Below are positions 42,351-53,491 of a stretch of DNA of 64,000 nucleotides, one piece after another. The translations under genes were made by a program, and so were the position numbers. The stretch is taken from the NCBI RefSeq assembly GCF_029024925.1, contig NZ_CP118962.1:2720001-2784000 (forward strand). The letters are read 5' to 3'. A model generated the notes under the pieces. It worked only from the letters and a program-made list of their open reading frames with translations. It searched no databases and was not told the origin of the DNA. Within the stretch, counting starts at the first letter, position 1. Every line of letters starts with the position of its first letter. This DNA is from Enterococcus faecalis (GTDB lineage: Bacteria; Bacillota; Bacilli; Lactobacillales; Enterococcaceae).

Positions 42351-43043
42351 ATGTTTTTCTTGAATCTCTTTTTGATTGGTGCCTGTTTCGGTTCTTTTTT
42401 ATGCTTAGTGGCGGAGCGCTTACCAGTAGGGCGTTCTTTGTGGTGGCCCCCTTCCCACTGTCAAGGTTGCCACCAGCCTCTACAACTCTATGAATTAATT
42501 CCAGTTGTTTCGATTTTGCTGCAGCGCTTTCGTTGTCGAAAGTGTCAACAGCCAGTAGCTAAGAGTTATCTTTTAGCAGAACTTGTCATGGGCGGGTTAA
42601 CCGCAAGCTGTTTTTCAGCTGGCCTGACGATTGATGCTTTGATTCTCTGGTGGTGGCTGACGAGTGCTTTCACATTATCCTTGATTGATTACTGGTATTT
42701 AGTGGTTGAACCGAAGATTCTTTATCCTAGTTTTCTTGTGCTTTGTTTGCTGAAAATGGCGGGTCAGCATTCGTTTTACTTACTGACTGGTCTTTTTTGT
42801 TTTTGTTTTTTCCAAGCCGTCTTACATTATTTTCCGGAAGCCATGGGGCGAGGGGATCTTTTGTTACTGGGTTTGTGGGGCTGTTTTTTACAGGTACCTC
42901 AGTTGCTGATGCTACTATTTTTTGCCAGTAGTTATGGCCTAATCTATGGCTACAGCTGTAAATTTTTGGGGTATCCAGTTGAACAGACACTTCCCTTTGT
43001 CCCCTTTTTAAGTTTGGGCTTACTCACAATCAGTTGCTTATAG
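42351..43043 (+). CDS. comC: Type IV prepilin peptidase (A24), ComC-like
   Basis: 230 residues with about seven membrane segments. N-terminal FFLNLFLIGACFGSFLCLVAERLP is typical. A cytosolic zinc-type loop has two Cys pairs (CQGC and CRKC), as in bifunctional enzymes that also methylate pilins. The two catalytic Asp are in LIDYWYLVVEP and GRGDLLLLG. It would process ComG-type pseudopilins for competence or type IV pilus-like fibres; those genes are elsewhere. AAGGAGG precedes the ATG. Confidence 0.88.
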   Translation: MFFLNLFLIGACFGSFLCLVAERLPVGRSLWWPPSHCQGCHQPLQLYELIPVVSILLQRFRCRKCQQPVAKSYLLAELVMGGLTASCFSAGLTIDALILWWWLTSAFTLSLIDYWYLVVEPKILYPSFLVLCLLKMAGQHSFYLLTGLFCFCFFQAVLHYFPEAMGRGDLLLLGLWGCFLQVPQLLMLLFFASSYGLIYGYSCKFLGYPVEQTLPFVPFLSLGLLTISCL

Positions 43044-43050
43044 CAAATAA

Positions 43051-43086
43051 AAAAAGCCGTAAGGAGCATGCTCCTTACGGCTTTTT
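43051..43086. terminator. Bidirectional terminator of comC and rpoC
   Basis: Perfect palindrome AAAAAGCCGTAAGGAGCA / TGCTCCTTACGGCTTTTT. Confidence 0.9.
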
Positions 43087-43091
43087 AGGGT

Positions 43092-46000
43092 TTATTTATT
43101 GATGTTTTTCATCGCATCTTCAGCAGCCATTTGTGCTTCAATGTCTGAAATACTATAAACGTTTTCGCTAGCTACGCCAACTTCTTTTGGTTCCATGTTA
43201 CGGTAACGAGCCATACCAGTACCAGCTGGGATGATTTTACCAATGATAACATTTTCTTTCAATCCAAGTAATGGATCTTTTTTGCCACGGATAGCAGCAT
43301 CTGTTAACACGCGTGTTGTTTCTTGGAAGGATGCAGCAGATAAGAAGCTGTTTGTTTCCAATGACGCTTTGGTAATACCAAGTAAGACTGGACGACTAGT
43401 AGCAGGGACGCCACCAGCAACTAATGTGTCGTAGTTACGGTCTTTAAATTCTGCGATGTCCATTAATGTTCCTGGAAGGATTTCAGTGTCACCTGGATCC
43501 ATTACGCGGATTTTACGTAACATTTGACGAACCATTACTTCGATATGTTTGTCGCCGATTTCTACCCCTTGCATACGGTAAACACGTTGTACTTCACGTA
43601 ATAGGTAGTTTTCAACAGATAAAACATCACGAACTTGTAATAATTGTTTTGGATCAATTGAACCTTCTGTCAACGGTGCACCACGGTGGATGATGTCGCC
43701 TTCAGCAACTTTCATACGTGCAGTGTAAGGGACAGTATAGGTACGTGTATCTGTTTTTCCTTTGATGGTTACTTCTTTTTGACGTGTGGCAGGATCTTCA
43801 GAAATATCGATAACTTCACCGGTTACTTCTGTAATCACTGCTTGTCCTTTCGGATTACGTGCTTCAAAGATTTCTTGGATACGAGGTAAACCTTGAGTGA
43901 TATCGTCACCGGCAACCCCACCGGTATGGAACGTACGCATGGTTAACTGTGTACCAGGTTCCCCGATAGATTGAGCGGCGATTGTACCAACTGCTTCTCC
44001 GACTTCAACGTCAGAACCAGTTGCCAAGTTACGTCCGTAACAGTGCTTACATACACCATGTTTTGTGTTACATGTAAAGACAGAACGGATGGTTACTTTT
44101 TCAATACCAGCGTCCACGATTTCTCTTGCAAGATCTTCAGTGATTAATTGATCCGCACCAATGATGATTGCACCAGTTTCTGGATGAACAACTGATTTAC
44201 GTGTATAACGACCTAATAGACGTTCGTCTAATGGTTCGATAATTTCGTTACCTTCACGAATGGCTTCGATTTCAAGACCACGGTCAGTGCCACAGTCGTC
44301 TTCACGAATGATTACGTCTTGGGCAACGTCAACTAAACGACGTGTTAAGTAACCTGAATCGGCTGTCTTCAAGGCCGTATCGGTCATCCCTTTACGAGCC
44401 CCGTGAGTTGAGATAAACATTTCTAAGACAGAAAGTCCTTCACGGAAGTTTGAGATGATTGGTAATTCCATGATTCGTCCATTCGGAGCGGCCATCAAAC
44501 CACGCATACCAGCTAACTGTGTAAAGTTGGAGATGTTACCACGGGCTCCAGAGTCAGACATCATGAAGATTGGGTTACGAGCTTCCATACTTTCGATCAG
44601 TTTTTGTTGGATTTCATCTTTGGCACCGTTCCAAACGCCGATTACACGTTCATAACGTTCGTCATCAGTAATTAAACCACGACGGAATTGTTTAGTAATT
44701 GTTTCAACTTGTTTGTGGGCAGCGTCAATGATTGCTTGTTTTTCATGAAGAACCATGATATCGGCAATCCCTACCGTCATCCCAGCATACGTTGAGTGTT
44801 TGTAACCTAAGTCTTTCATGCGGTCAAGCATTTTAGAGGTTTCCGTAATGTGGAATCTCTTGAAGACTTCAGCAATGATATTTCCAAGATTTTTCTTCTT
44901 GAATGGTAAAACTAATTCTTGCTCTTTAATGTGTGCAGGAATGTCTGTACCAGCTTCTACAAAGTATTTATCTGGTGTTTGAACAGTTAAGTTATAGTCT
45001 GTTGGTTCGTTCAAGTAAGGGAACTCAACAGGCATGATTTCGTTAAAGATGATCTTACCAACTGTGGTGATTAAGATTCGTTCTTTTTGCCAATCAGTAA
45101 ATGGTTTGTCACCTAAAAGTGTTGTTTGAACCCCAATACGTGAGTGTAAATGCACGTAGCCATTTTGCCATGCTAAAACAGCTTCGTTCATGTCGCGGAA
45201 GATCATGCCTTCCCCTTCACGGCCTTCTTCTTCCATTGTTAGGTAGTAGTTACCTAAGACCATATCTTGAGATGGTGTAACAACTGGTTTACCATCTTTC
45301 GGGTTCAAGATATTTTGGGCAGCAAGCATTAACATACGAGCTTCTGCTTGTGCTTCTTCATTTAGAGGCACGTGAACCGCCATTTGGTCTCCATCGAAAT
45401 CGGCATTGTAGGCTTCACAAACTAATGGGTGAAGACGGATCGCACGACCTTCAACAAGAACAGGTTCGAAAGCTTGGATCCCTAATCTATGCAACGTAGG
45501 TGCCCGGTTAAGTAAAACTGGGTGTTCTTGGATAACTTCTTCTAAGATATCCCAAACTTCATCTTCGCCACGTTCGATTTTACGTTTCGCATTTTTAATG
45601 TTTGTCGCAATTTCACGTTGTACTAATTCACGCATTACAAATGGTTTGAATAATTCAATCGCCATTTCTTTTGGTAAACCACATTGGTACATTTTTAAGA
45701 ACGGACCAACGACGATTACGGAACGACCAGAATAGTCAACACGTTTACCTAGTAAGTTTTGACGGAAACGACCTTGTTTCCCTTTCAACATGTGAGAAAG
45801 AGATTTCAATGGACGGTTACCTGGCCCAGTAACTGGACGGCCACGACGACCATTATCGATTAAAGCATCGACCGCTTCTTGTAACATCCGTTTTTCGTTT
45901 TGAACGATGATGCTTGGCGCATTTAAGTCTAATAAACGTTTTAGACGGTTGTTACGGTTGATAACACGGCGGTATAAGTCGTTTAAGTCACTTGTTGCAA

Positions 46001-46745
46001 AACGACCACCTTCCAATTGAACCATCGGACGTAAATCTGGTGGAATAACTGGGATAACATCCATTACCATCCAGCTTGGTTGGTTACCAGAAGCACGGAA
46101 GGCTTCTAAGATGTCTAAACGACGGATGGCACGTGTCCGTTTTTGACCAGAAGCTGTTTTTAATTCTTCTTTTAATTGCGCAACTTCGCCATCTAAATCG
46201 ACGTTATCTAATAATTGTTTCACGGCTTCGGCACCCATAGCAGCTTTGAAGGCTTGGCCATATTGTTCACGTTTTTCACGATATTCGCGTTCCGTTAACA
46301 ATTGTTTTTTCTCTAATGTTGTGTCACCTGGTTCGATGACAACGTATGAAGCAAAATAAATGACTTCTTCCAATGCACGAGGGCTCATGTCTAAAACAAG
46401 ACCCATCCGAGATGGAATTCCTTTAAAGTACCAGATATGTGAAACTGGTGCGGCTAATTCAATATGTCCCATACGTTCACGACGTACTTTTGAACGAGTG
46501 ACTTCAACGCCACAACGGTCACAGACAATACCTTTATAACGGATACGTTTATATTTACCACAAGCACATTCCCAGTCTTTGGTTGGACCAAAAATGCGTT
46601 CACAGAATAACCCTTCACGTTCGGGTTTTAATGTACGGTAGTTAATTGTTTCGGGTTTTTTAACTTCCCCATAAGACCAGCTTCTGATCTTTTCTGGTGA
46701 AGCAAGCCCTATTTGCATACTTTCGAATTTATTTACATCGATCAA
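43092..46745 (-). CDS. rpoC: RNA polymerase beta' subunit
   Basis: 1217 residues, full length. N-terminal zinc finger [21 protein letters not shown], lid and zipper region, active-site Asp triad [12 protein letters not shown], bridge helix [22 protein letters not shown], trigger loop after [15 protein letters not shown], and C-terminal second zinc cluster [17 protein letters not shown]. The start is a TTG at 46745 with GGAGG 9 bases upstream. It follows rpoB after a 166-base gap that holds no gene. Confidence 0.98.
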   Translation of the reverse strand: MIDVNKFESMQIGLASPEKIRSWSYGEVKKPETINYRTLKPEREGLFCERIFGPTKDWECACGKYKRIRYKGIVCDRCGVEVTRSKVRRERMGHIELAAPVSHIWYFKGIPSRMGLVLDMSPRALEEVIYFASYVVIEPGDTTLEKKQLLTEREYREKREQYGQAFKAAMGAEAVKQLLDNVDLDGEVAQLKEELKTASGQKRTRAIRRLDILEAFRASGNQPSWMVMDVIPVIPPDLRPMVQLEGGRFATSDLNDLYRRVINRNNRLKRLLDLNAPSIIVQNEKRMLQEAVDALIDNGRRGRPVTGPGNRPLKSLSHMLKGKQGRFRQNLLGKRVDYSGRSVIVVGPFLKMYQCGLPKEMAIELFKPFVMRELVQREIATNIKNAKRKIERGEDEVWDILEEVIQEHPVLLNRAPTLHRLGIQAFEPVLVEGRAIRLHPLVCEAYNADFDGDQMAVHVPLNEEAQAEARMLMLAAQNILNPKDGKPVVTPSQDMVLGNYYLTMEEEGREGEGMIFRDMNEAVLAWQNGYVHLHSRIGVQTTLLGDKPFTDWQKERILITTVGKIIFNEIMPVEFPYLNEPTDYNLTVQTPDKYFVEAGTDIPAHIKEQELVLPFKKKNLGNIIAEVFKRFHITETSKMLDRMKDLGYKHSTYAGMTVGIADIMVLHEKQAIIDAAHKQVETITKQFRRGLITDDERYERVIGVWNGAKDEIQQKLIESMEARNPIFMMSDSGARGNISNFTQLAGMRGLMAAPNGRIMELPIISNFREGLSVLEMFISTHGARKGMTDTALKTADSGYLTRRLVDVAQDVIIREDDCGTDRGLEIEAIREGNEIIEPLDERLLGRYTRKSVVHPETGAIIIGADQLITEDLAREIVDAGIEKVTIRSVFTCNTKHGVCKHCYGRNLATGSDVEVGEAVGTIAAQSIGEPGTQLTMRTFHTGGVAGDDITQGLPRIQEIFEARNPKGQAVITEVTGEVIDISEDPATRQKEVTIKGKTDTRTYTVPYTARMKVAEGDIIHRGAPLTEGSIDPKQLLQVRDVLSVENYLLREVQRVYRMQGVEIGDKHIEVMVRQMLRKIRVMDPGDTEILPGTLMDIAEFKDRNYDTLVAGGVPATSRPVLLGITKASLETNSFLSAASFQETTRVLTDAAIRGKKDPLLGLKENVIIGKIIPAGTGMARYRNMEPKEVGVASENVYSISDIEAQMAAEDAMKNINK

Positions 46746-46911
46746 AAGGAATTCCCTCCATTTCCTTATTTAGAGAAGCTGAGTCAGCAACTTGTTAGCA
46801 AATGGCAAGCATCACTTGAAAGAAGGTCTGACGACACTTGGAACAAGTAATGGCTTGCGCAGTTGCAACAAAGTCGCAGTTGAATCAACTCATCAGAGTG
46901 GTAGCGACAAA

Positions 46912-49900
46912 TTAGTCTCTGTCTTCGGCTGTTTCAATTTCTTGAACAACGTCTTGTGCTTCTTCTTTCACGACTGATTCTGCTTCTTTTTCCAGCTGTT
47001 TCGCTGATTGTTGTTCCGCAAATTTGGTTAGTGCGTCAACGGTGATTAAATCATCATCGTCATCGTCCATATCGCGTAACTCAATCTCAGCTTCCTCAAT
47101 GTCCAAGACACGCATGTCTAAACCAAGTGATTGTAATTCTTTCACTAATACTCGGAATGATTCAGGCACACCTGGTTTTGGAATTGGTTCACCTTTAACG
47201 ATGGCTTCGTATGTTTTCACACGTCCGACAACGTCATCAGATTTGTAAGTTAAGATTTCTTGTAATGTGTAAGCAGCACCGTAAGCTTCCAGTGCCCAAA
47301 CTTCCATTTCCCCGAAACGTTGTCCACCGAATTGAGCTTTACCACCCAACGGTTGTTGCGTAACAAGAGAGTAAGGTCCGATTGAACGAGCATGCAATTT
47401 GTCATCAACCATGTGGGCTAATTTAATCATATACATGACACCAACGGAAATACGGTTATCAAATGGTTCACCTGTACGTCCATCGTAAAGAACTGTTTTA
47501 GCATCGCTAGCCATACCAGCTTCACGAACAGTTTCCCAAACGTCTTCATCGGTTGCCCCATCGAAAACAGGTGTTGCGACGTGAATACCTAATTGGCGAG
47601 CAGCCATACCTAAGTGTAATTCAAGTACTTGTCCGATATTCATACGAGAAGGTACCCCTAATGGGTTCAACATGATATCAACAGGTGTTCCGTCAGGTAA
47701 GAATGGCATATCTTCTTCCGGCATAATACGGGAAACAACCCCTTTATTTCCGTGACGTCCCGCCATTTTATCTCCTTCGTGAATTTTACGTTTTTGAACG
47801 ATATAGACACGAACTAACATGTTGACACCTGGTGATAATTCATCGCCAGCTTCACGAGTAAAGATTTTCACATCATGAACGATACCGCCGCCACCGTGAG
47901 GTACACGGAGAGACGTATCACGAACTTCGCGGGCTTTTTCCCCGAAGATTGCGTGTAATAAACGTTCTTCTGCAGATAATTCTGTGACCCCTTTAGGTGT
48001 GACTTTCCCAACTAGTAAGTCGCCATCTTGAACTTCAGCACCAATGCGGATAATCCCCATTTCGTCTAAGTCTTTCAACGCGTCTTCCCCAACGTTTGGA
48101 ATTTCACGGGTAATTTCTTCAGGTCCTAATTTTGTATCACGTGCTTCTGATTCATATTCTTCAATATGCACAGAAGTGTAGACATCGTCTTTAACTAAAC
48201 GACGGCTCATGATAATGGCATCCTCGTAGTTGTAACCTTCCCATGTCATGAAGGCAACTAAGACGTTTTGCCCTAAAGCCATTTCGCCTTCTTCCATAGA
48301 AGGTCCATCCGCTAAAGTATCGCCTTTTTCAACTTTTTCACCTAAGTGAACAATTGGGCGTTGGTTGTAGCTTGTTCCTGAGTTAGAACGACGGAATTTT
48401 GTAACCATATATTTGTCTAATGCGCCATTGTCGCGACGAACGCGAATTTCTTTTGCATCGACGAATTCTACGACACCGTCATGTTTACATAGTAAAGCAG
48501 CACCTGAGTCATGGGCTGATTTATATTCCATACCTGTACCTACCCACGGAGAGCGTGGTTGAATTAACGGCACCGCTTGACGCTGCATGTTGGCACCCAT
48601 CAAGGCACGGTTGGAGTCATCGTTTTCTAAGAAAGGAATACATGCTGTTGCGACTGCGACTACTTGTTTTGGTGAAACGTCCATGTAGTCAACTTTGTCT
48701 ACGGCAACTTCTAAGTTTTCACTTTGTAGACGCGCCATAACAACATCATTGGCAAATGTGCCATCTTCATTTAAAAGTGAGTTCGCTTGCGCTACGATAT
48801 AATGGTCTTCGATGTCTGCTGTTAAGTAATCTACTTGATCAGTAACACGGCCTGTCGCACGATCAACACGGCGATAAGGCGTTTCGATGAAACCAAATTT
48901 ATTCACTTTCGCATAACTAGATAAGCTATTGATCAACCCGATATTTGGTCCCTCAGGCGTTTCAATTGGACACATACGACCATAGTGAGAGTAGTGAACG
49001 TCACGAACTTCATAACCGGCACGATCACGAGTCAAACCACCAGGCCCTAAGGCTGATAGACGACGTTTATGGGTTAACTCACCTAATGGGTTTGTTTGGT
49101 CCATGAACTGTGATAACTGTGAAGAACCAAAGAATTCTTTGATACTTGCTACCACTGGACGGATGTTAATTAATTGTTGTGGTGTCAATGTTTCTGTGTC
49201 TTGAATAGACATTCTTTCACGAACCACACGTTCCATACGGGCTAAACCAATACGGAATTGGTTTTGTAATAATTCGCCTACTGAACGGATACGACGATTA
49301 CCTAAGTGGTCGATGTCATCGACATTACCGATATCTTCCATTAAGTTGAAGAAGTAGCTCATTGAAGCAACGATATCTGCTGGACGAACTGTTTTTACGC
49401 TGTCGTCTGGATAGCCGTTACCAATCACATTTACGATACGTTCAGGATCTTTTGGTGAAAGAACTTGAATCACTTGGATCGTCATTGGTTCAGTTACTAC
49501 CGCATCTTCACTTGGATAGTAAGTTACGCTGTTTAAGCCGTTGTCAATGTATTCGCCTAATGTTTCCATGATTTGGTGTGTTAAAACTGTGCCTTTTTCG
49601 ACAATGATTTCACCAGTTTCTGGATCAACTAGCGTTTCAGCTAAGGTTAAGTTTAATAGACGTGTTTTTAAGTCTAATTTTTTGTTAACTTTGTAGCGAC
49701 CAACGTTTGCCAAATCATAACGTTTTGGATCAAAGAAACGTGCAGTTAACAAGCTACGTGAGCTATCTGCTGTTTTTGGTTCGCCTGGGCGAAGACGTTC
49801 ATAAATGTCTTTCAAGCCTTCTTCTGTACGAGAATCACTTGCGTTTTTGTGTAAATCTTTTTCAATTGTGTTGCGTAAGCTTTCGCTGTCGCCGAAAATT

Positions 49901-50526
49901 TCGAAGATGGTATCATCTGAACCGAAACCTAAAGCACGAACTAACACAGTTAAAGGAATTTTACGTGTGCGGTCAATCCGAACATAAGAAATGTCTTTCG
50001 CATCTGTTTCCATTTCTAACCATGCACCACGGTTAGGAATGACTGTTGAGCCAAAACCTTCTTTGCCGTTTTTGTCCACTTTTCCATGGAAGTAAACACC
50101 TGGAGAACGAACTAATTGGGAAACGATAACACGTTCTGCCCCGTTGATGATGAAGGTACCCATTTCTGTCATTAATGGGAAATCGCCGAAGAAGACTTCT
50201 TGGGATTTAATTTCACCTGTTTCACGGTTGGTTAAACGTAATGTTACATGTAATGGCGCAGAATAGTTGGCATCATGTGCGCGGGCTTCTTCTACTGTGT
50301 ACTTTGGTTCTTTTAATTCATAGTCAACAAATTCTAAGGATAAGTTTCCTTGGAAATCATCAATTGGTAAAATGTCTTCAAACATTTCACGAAGTCCCTC
50401 ATCTAAAAACCATTGATAAGAGTCTGTTTGGATTTCAATTAAATTTGGTAATTCCAATACTTCACTGATACGTGCGAAACTTCTACGTTCGCGATGCTTT
50501 CCGTATTTTACTACGTGTCCAGCCAA
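46912..50526 (-). CDS. rpoB: RNA polymerase beta subunit
   Basis: 1204 residues from the TTG at 50526 ([20 protein letters not shown]), where AGAGGGG gives the ribosome site; the GTG nine bases upstream is less well placed. The rifampicin pocket reads [28 protein letters not shown], which is the susceptible-type sequence (Asp516, His526 and Ser531 in E. coli numbering unchanged; written here as position notes). The acidic C-terminus (DDDDDLI and Glu-rich tail) is typical of enterococci. Operon with rpoC. Confidence 0.98.
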   Translation of the reverse strand: MAGHVVKYGKHRERRSFARISEVLELPNLIEIQTDSYQWFLDEGLREMFEDILPIDDFQGNLSLEFVDYELKEPKYTVEEARAHDANYSAPLHVTLRLTNRETGEIKSQEVFFGDFPLMTEMGTFIINGAERVIVSQLVRSPGVYFHGKVDKNGKEGFGSTVIPNRGAWLEMETDAKDISYVRIDRTRKIPLTVLVRALGFGSDDTIFEIFGDSESLRNTIEKDLHKNASDSRTEEGLKDIYERLRPGEPKTADSSRSLLTARFFDPKRYDLANVGRYKVNKKLDLKTRLLNLTLAETLVDPETGEIIVEKGTVLTHQIMETLGEYIDNGLNSVTYYPSEDAVVTEPMTIQVIQVLSPKDPERIVNVIGNGYPDDSVKTVRPADIVASMSYFFNLMEDIGNVDDIDHLGNRRIRSVGELLQNQFRIGLARMERVVRERMSIQDTETLTPQQLINIRPVVASIKEFFGSSQLSQFMDQTNPLGELTHKRRLSALGPGGLTRDRAGYEVRDVHYSHYGRMCPIETPEGPNIGLINSLSSYAKVNKFGFIETPYRRVDRATGRVTDQVDYLTADIEDHYIVAQANSLLNEDGTFANDVVMARLQSENLEVAVDKVDYMDVSPKQVVAVATACIPFLENDDSNRALMGANMQRQAVPLIQPRSPWVGTGMEYKSAHDSGAALLCKHDGVVEFVDAKEIRVRRDNGALDKYMVTKFRRSNSGTSYNQRPIVHLGEKVEKGDTLADGPSMEEGEMALGQNVLVAFMTWEGYNYEDAIIMSRRLVKDDVYTSVHIEEYESEARDTKLGPEEITREIPNVGEDALKDLDEMGIIRIGAEVQDGDLLVGKVTPKGVTELSAEERLLHAIFGEKAREVRDTSLRVPHGGGGIVHDVKIFTREAGDELSPGVNMLVRVYIVQKRKIHEGDKMAGRHGNKGVVSRIMPEEDMPFLPDGTPVDIMLNPLGVPSRMNIGQVLELHLGMAARQLGIHVATPVFDGATDEDVWETVREAGMASDAKTVLYDGRTGEPFDNRISVGVMYMIKLAHMVDDKLHARSIGPYSLVTQQPLGGKAQFGGQRFGEMEVWALEAYGAAYTLQEILTYKSDDVVGRVKTYEAIVKGEPIPKPGVPESFRVLVKELQSLGLDMRVLDIEEAEIELRDMDDDDDDLITVDALTKFAEQQSAKQLEKEAESVVKEEAQDVVQEIETAEDRD

Positions 50527-50769
50527 GCTCTTCACCCCTCTAGTTATAAGTCTATCAAAACACCGATCCGAAAAATTACATTTACGTTACATATATTAAA
50601 TATATGTAACAAAAAGCATTTTTTGCAGTTTTTAAGCAAAAAAAAACCAAAAATAGAACATGCTTCCGAAAAATTTTCTGGCGTTTCTACTTTTGTTTTC
50701 CTATAAAAAACCGGAACGGACAATATTTCGCTCCTGCTTCGTCACTTTCAGATAGTTTTTGCTCTATAG

Positions 50770-50798
50770 ATTCTACTACCTTTGTCTAGAAAAGTCAA
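50770..50798 (-). promoter_or_regulatory. Sigma-A promoter of rpoBC
   Basis: TTGACT (50793-50798), 17-base spacer, TAGAAT (50770-50775) on the minus strand. It leaves a leader of about 237 bases before rpoB. No gene is in this leader; it is T-rich with no recognised element. Confidence 0.85.
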
Positions 50799-50866
50799 GG
50801 GTTTCTTTAAGGTTTTCTTTTTCATAAAAAGGAGTTTTTTTGTAAAGGGTTTTAATGAAAAAAGGC

Positions 50867-50891
50867 GTAATAAATAATTACGCCTTTTTTC
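50867..50891 (-). terminator. Terminator of mazEF
   Basis: AAAAAAGGCGTAAT / ATTACGCCTTTTTT stem downstream of the mazF stop. Confidence 0.8.
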
Positions 50892-50896
50892 AACAA

Positions 50897-51238
50897 CTAG
50901 AAAATATATTCAATTATTTGGTCAATTTTCGCCATATCTTTTAATGGCAAATGCTCAATTTGACTTAATTTTCTTTCAGTGAAGTCCAAAGATTTCAGTT
51001 GTGAGATCACTACTTGCCCATGGGTTTCTATGTCATCGGGCAACGTATATCGAGTGGGAATATTTTTAATGGTGGAAGTAATCGGGCAAATCACAGCAAA
51101 CATGGTTTTCCGATTAAATTCATATCTTGACACGACTAAACCAGGCCGTCTCTTCTGAATCTCTTTGCCTGCAGCAGGATCAAAATCAATCCATACAATA
51201 TCTCCTTTTTTGGGAATGTACTTCTTTTCAACATTCAT
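50897..51238 (-). CDS. mazF: MazF/PemK-type mRNA endonuclease toxin
   Basis: 113 residues. KGDIVWIDFDPAAGKEIQKRRPGLVVSRYEFN holds the catalytic loop (Arg after the EIxxxRP motif) and VICPITSTIKNIPTRYTLP the conserved Thr. It cleaves single-stranded mRNA at short sites. The start codon shares an A with the stop of mazE (TAATG), so toxin and antitoxin are coupled. Placed directly upstream of rpoBC on the same strand, separated by a terminator. Confidence 0.93.
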   Translation of the reverse strand: MNVEKKYIPKKGDIVWIDFDPAAGKEIQKRRPGLVVSRYEFNRKTMFAVICPITSTIKNIPTRYTLPDDIETHGQVVISQLKSLDFTERKLSQIEHLPLKDMAKIDQIIEYIF

Positions 51239-51468
51239 TAAAAAAGTTCTCTCCCCTCAGGTGCAAGATCATGCCACTCATCTTTTTCATAATACTCACC
51301 TTCTGGACCTTCACTAAATGGATCCTGAATTTTAGGGACTAATGTAATTGTACCGTCGTCAGAATACATCACAATATATTCTTGGTCGACTTTTGGTTTT
51401 TTACCATTATCAGTGGGTAAAGTTAAAACGACCGAGTTTCCTTGTCTTCTTGATTTAGTTGTTAGCAT
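51238..51468 (-). CDS. mazE: MazE-type antitoxin
   Basis: 76 residues. N-terminal AbrB-like swapped-hairpin DNA-binding part (SRRQGNSVVLTLP … EYIVMYSDDGTITLVPK), then an acidic C-terminal tail (PFSEGPEGEYYEKDEWHDLAPEGRELF) that should wrap around and inhibit the toxin. First gene of the pair and likely autorepressor of the operon. Confidence 0.9.
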   Translation of the reverse strand: MLTTKSRRQGNSVVLTLPTDNGKKPKVDQEYIVMYSDDGTITLVPKIQDPFSEGPEGEYYEKDEWHDLAPEGRELF

Positions 51469-51570
51469 GAAATCACTCCCTTCGCTTCATTATACTATGT
51501 CTTTGCAATGATAGAAAGAATTTTAAATCACACTTAATGTGACTGAGTTTACTACATAATTCGATAATGC

Positions 51571-51824
51571 GCGTGGGACAAAAATCACTTTGGATTTTTG
51601 CTCCACGCTCAAAAACTGATAAACGGCGGGAACAGAAGCAACACTACGCGTTGCTCCGATCTCAACAACTTCTAAGGTGTTTCTCGACATGCGTCTCGTC
51701 ACAGTACAGCCTTCAAAAGAGCTACAGCTCTAAGAGTTGCGATGTTTCACTGTGAAGCATGAACAGATGAAATCATCGTACCTACTTGGTTCTCGGAGTT
51801 AAACGCTTCTGGCCCGACCTCCTT
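51571..51824 (+). repeat. Dispersed intergenic repeat, copy 3 (longest form)
   Basis: Terminator hairpin GCGTGGGACAAAAATC / GATTTTTGCTCCACGC (51571-51606), then GATAAACGGCGGGAACAGAA and GCAACACTACGCG, a variable middle (about 140 bases) with several small hairpins, then TTGGTTCTCGGAGTTAAACG and CTTCTGGCCCGACCTCC. The two ends are complementary (GGCGGGAACAGAAG with CTTCTGGCCCGACC). Orientation opposite to copy 1. Between mazE and the Zn-ribbon gene. Confidence 0.8.
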
Positions 51825-51850
51825 TTCCCCTATCTTCCTCTTCACACAAA

Positions 51851-51879
51851 AAAACGAATGCAAAGATGCATTCGTTTTT
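51851..51879 (-). terminator. Terminator of the Zn-ribbon gene
   Basis: AAAAACGAATGCA / TGCATTCGTTTTT stem. Confidence 0.8.
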
Positions 51880-51881
51880 GA

Positions 51882-52097
51882 CTAACCGCCACCTAATAAA
51901 AAGTCTAGGACATTCATGCCGCCGCTTGTTTGGCTGCGGTAAAGTTCGGTGTAGCCGCATTGGGTACAGCTAATTGTAATAAATTTTTTATTTTGAACAT
52001 CAAAAATTTTCGCAAAGTTCCCACCTGTTGCTTGAAATTGGTCCGACACATAGTGCATGTTGCCACATTTCTCACAAACATATTGTTGCTTTTCCAT
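51882..52097 (-). CDS. Zn-ribbon nucleic-acid-binding protein (DUF2082-like)
   Basis: 71 residues from the ATG at 52097 (AAGGAG 8 bases upstream). Two Cys pairs: CEKCGN near the start and CTQCGY in the middle, forming a zinc ribbon, then a Gly-rich C-terminal tail (LDFLLGGG). Matches the group of small proteins annotated as nucleic-acid-binding zinc ribbons. Function unknown. Divergent from birA. Confidence 0.8.
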   Translation of the reverse strand: MEKQQYVCEKCGNMHYVSDQFQATGGNFAKIFDVQNKKFITISCTQCGYTELYRSQTSGGMNVLDFLLGGG

Positions 52098-52235
52098 TCC
52101 CCTCACTCCTTCTCAATAAAACAAGTATAGCAAACGCCTGCTTCATTTTCCTCCATCCTAAGATGGATTTTTTCACTAGTTGACCAAGCCTTTTCCTTTC
52201 CGCTACAATAAGTATAACGAATCGGAGGAAAAAAT

Positions 52236-53228
52236 ATGTCGACAAAAAGCCAAGTCCTAACTTTATTGATGAAACAAACGCCCGCATTCCTTTCGGGCGA
52301 AGAGATGGCACAACGTCTGTCCTTATCTCGCACAGCTATTTGGAAAGCAATTAATGAATTGAAAAAAGATGGCTATCAAATTACTAGCGTGCAAAATAAG
52401 GGGTATCGCCTTGAAAAATCAGATGTCCTTTCTGCAGAAGGCATTCAGTTGGCATTATGGCCACAAACGCCGCCTTTAACAATTACCGTCCTAGAAACAT
52501 CTGAATCTACCATGACCGATGCTAAGCGGGCGATTTTAGACCAGACGCCCGACAATACATTGATTGTTGCTGACATGCAAGAAATGCCGCGGGGCAGGTT
52601 CGGCCGACCATTTTTCGCTACGCCAGGTAAAGGGATTTACATGAGCATGGTGCTTCAACCGAACCAAAATTTTGAAGAAATCGCCCAATATACTGTGATT
52701 ATGGCCGTAGCGGTCGCTCGAGCAATGGATGCTCTGGCAGGCGTTCACACAGAAATTAAATGGGTCAATGATCTTTATTTAAATGGCAAAAAAGTTTGCG
52801 GGATTTTGTCGGAAGCCATGAGCAATGTGGAAACAGGGCAGATTTCTAATGTTATCATCGGCATGGGGATTAATTTTTCAATTACAGAAACCGAATTTCC
52901 TGAGGACATTCGGCAGAAAGTGACTTCTCTTTTCCCAGATGGTGAACCGACGGCGACGCGAAATGAATTAGTCGCCAACATTTGGAATCATTTTTATCAA
53001 ATTTTAGACAAACGTTCAACGAAAGACTTTTTAGAAGAATACCGACAACGCTCCTTTGTGATTGGCAAAGACGTCGCTTTTACCCAAAACGGGCAAGACT
53101 TCCGCGGCGTTGCGACAACCATTAGTGGAAATGGAGAATTGATTGTTCAGTTGCCTGATGGCACGGCCAAAACGTTGTCTTCTGGGGAAATTAGTTTGGA
53201 CCAGATTGGTGAATGGCGTCGAGGATAA
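52236..53228 (+). CDS. birA: Bifunctional biotin-protein ligase / biotin repressor BirA
   Basis: 330 residues. N-terminal winged helix (about 1-65, SGEEMAQRLSLSRTAIWKAINELKKDGYQI), catalytic domain with the biotinyl-AMP loop GRGRFGRPFFATPGKGIYMSM-type (here PRGRFGRPFF), KWVNDLYLNGKKVCGIL and a C-terminal SH3-like domain (GRGV-type GVATTISGNGELIVQLPDG). Attaches biotin to acetyl-CoA or pyruvate carboxylase and can repress biotin genes. CGGAGG precedes the ATG. Confidence 0.95.
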   Translation: MSTKSQVLTLLMKQTPAFLSGEEMAQRLSLSRTAIWKAINELKKDGYQITSVQNKGYRLEKSDVLSAEGIQLALWPQTPPLTITVLETSESTMTDAKRAILDQTPDNTLIVADMQEMPRGRFGRPFFATPGKGIYMSMVLQPNQNFEEIAQYTVIMAVAVARAMDALAGVHTEIKWVNDLYLNGKKVCGILSEAMSNVETGQISNVIIGMGINFSITETEFPEDIRQKVTSLFPDGEPTATRNELVANIWNHFYQILDKRSTKDFLEEYRQRSFVIGKDVAFTQNGQDFRGVATTISGNGELIVQLPDGTAKTLSSGEISLDQIGEWRRG

Positions 53229-53250
53229 GTGGGGAAGTTTAGAAAAAAGC

Positions 53251-53480
53251 AAGTGGGACATCAGTCGTTTTGACTGATGTCCCACTTTCTACTTCTGAAG
53301 ATAATCAGCTGAACAAAAGCAGCCCCTTCGGAAATAAGCCGAAATTGACTTTCTCACACAAGTGTTCGGCATATCTTAATCCTTCCAAGTGTTAAGAATC
53401 ACGAAGAACGTAGTGATTCGATGATGAACAGAACCTACTTAGTTCTTGGCGCTAAGCACTTTTGTCTCAGCCGCATTATC
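53251..53480 (+). repeat. Dispersed intergenic repeat, copy 4 (diverged)
   Basis: Terminator hairpin AAGTGGGACATCAGTC / GACTGATGTCCCACTT (53251-53287), then GATAATCAGCTGAACAAAAG and CAGCCCCTTCGG, several small hairpins, and an end segment ACCTACTTAGTTCTTGGCGC then TAAGCACTTTTGTCTCAGCC, parallel to copy 3. Also the terminator of birA. Confidence 0.65.
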
Positions 53481-53491
53481 TTGATACCTGA

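Noticed and set aside
46746-46911. Small gene or promoter in the rpoB-rpoC gap
   Set aside because: 166 bases with no start/ribosome-site pair giving a sensible peptide and no good -35/-10; treated as plain operon spacer.
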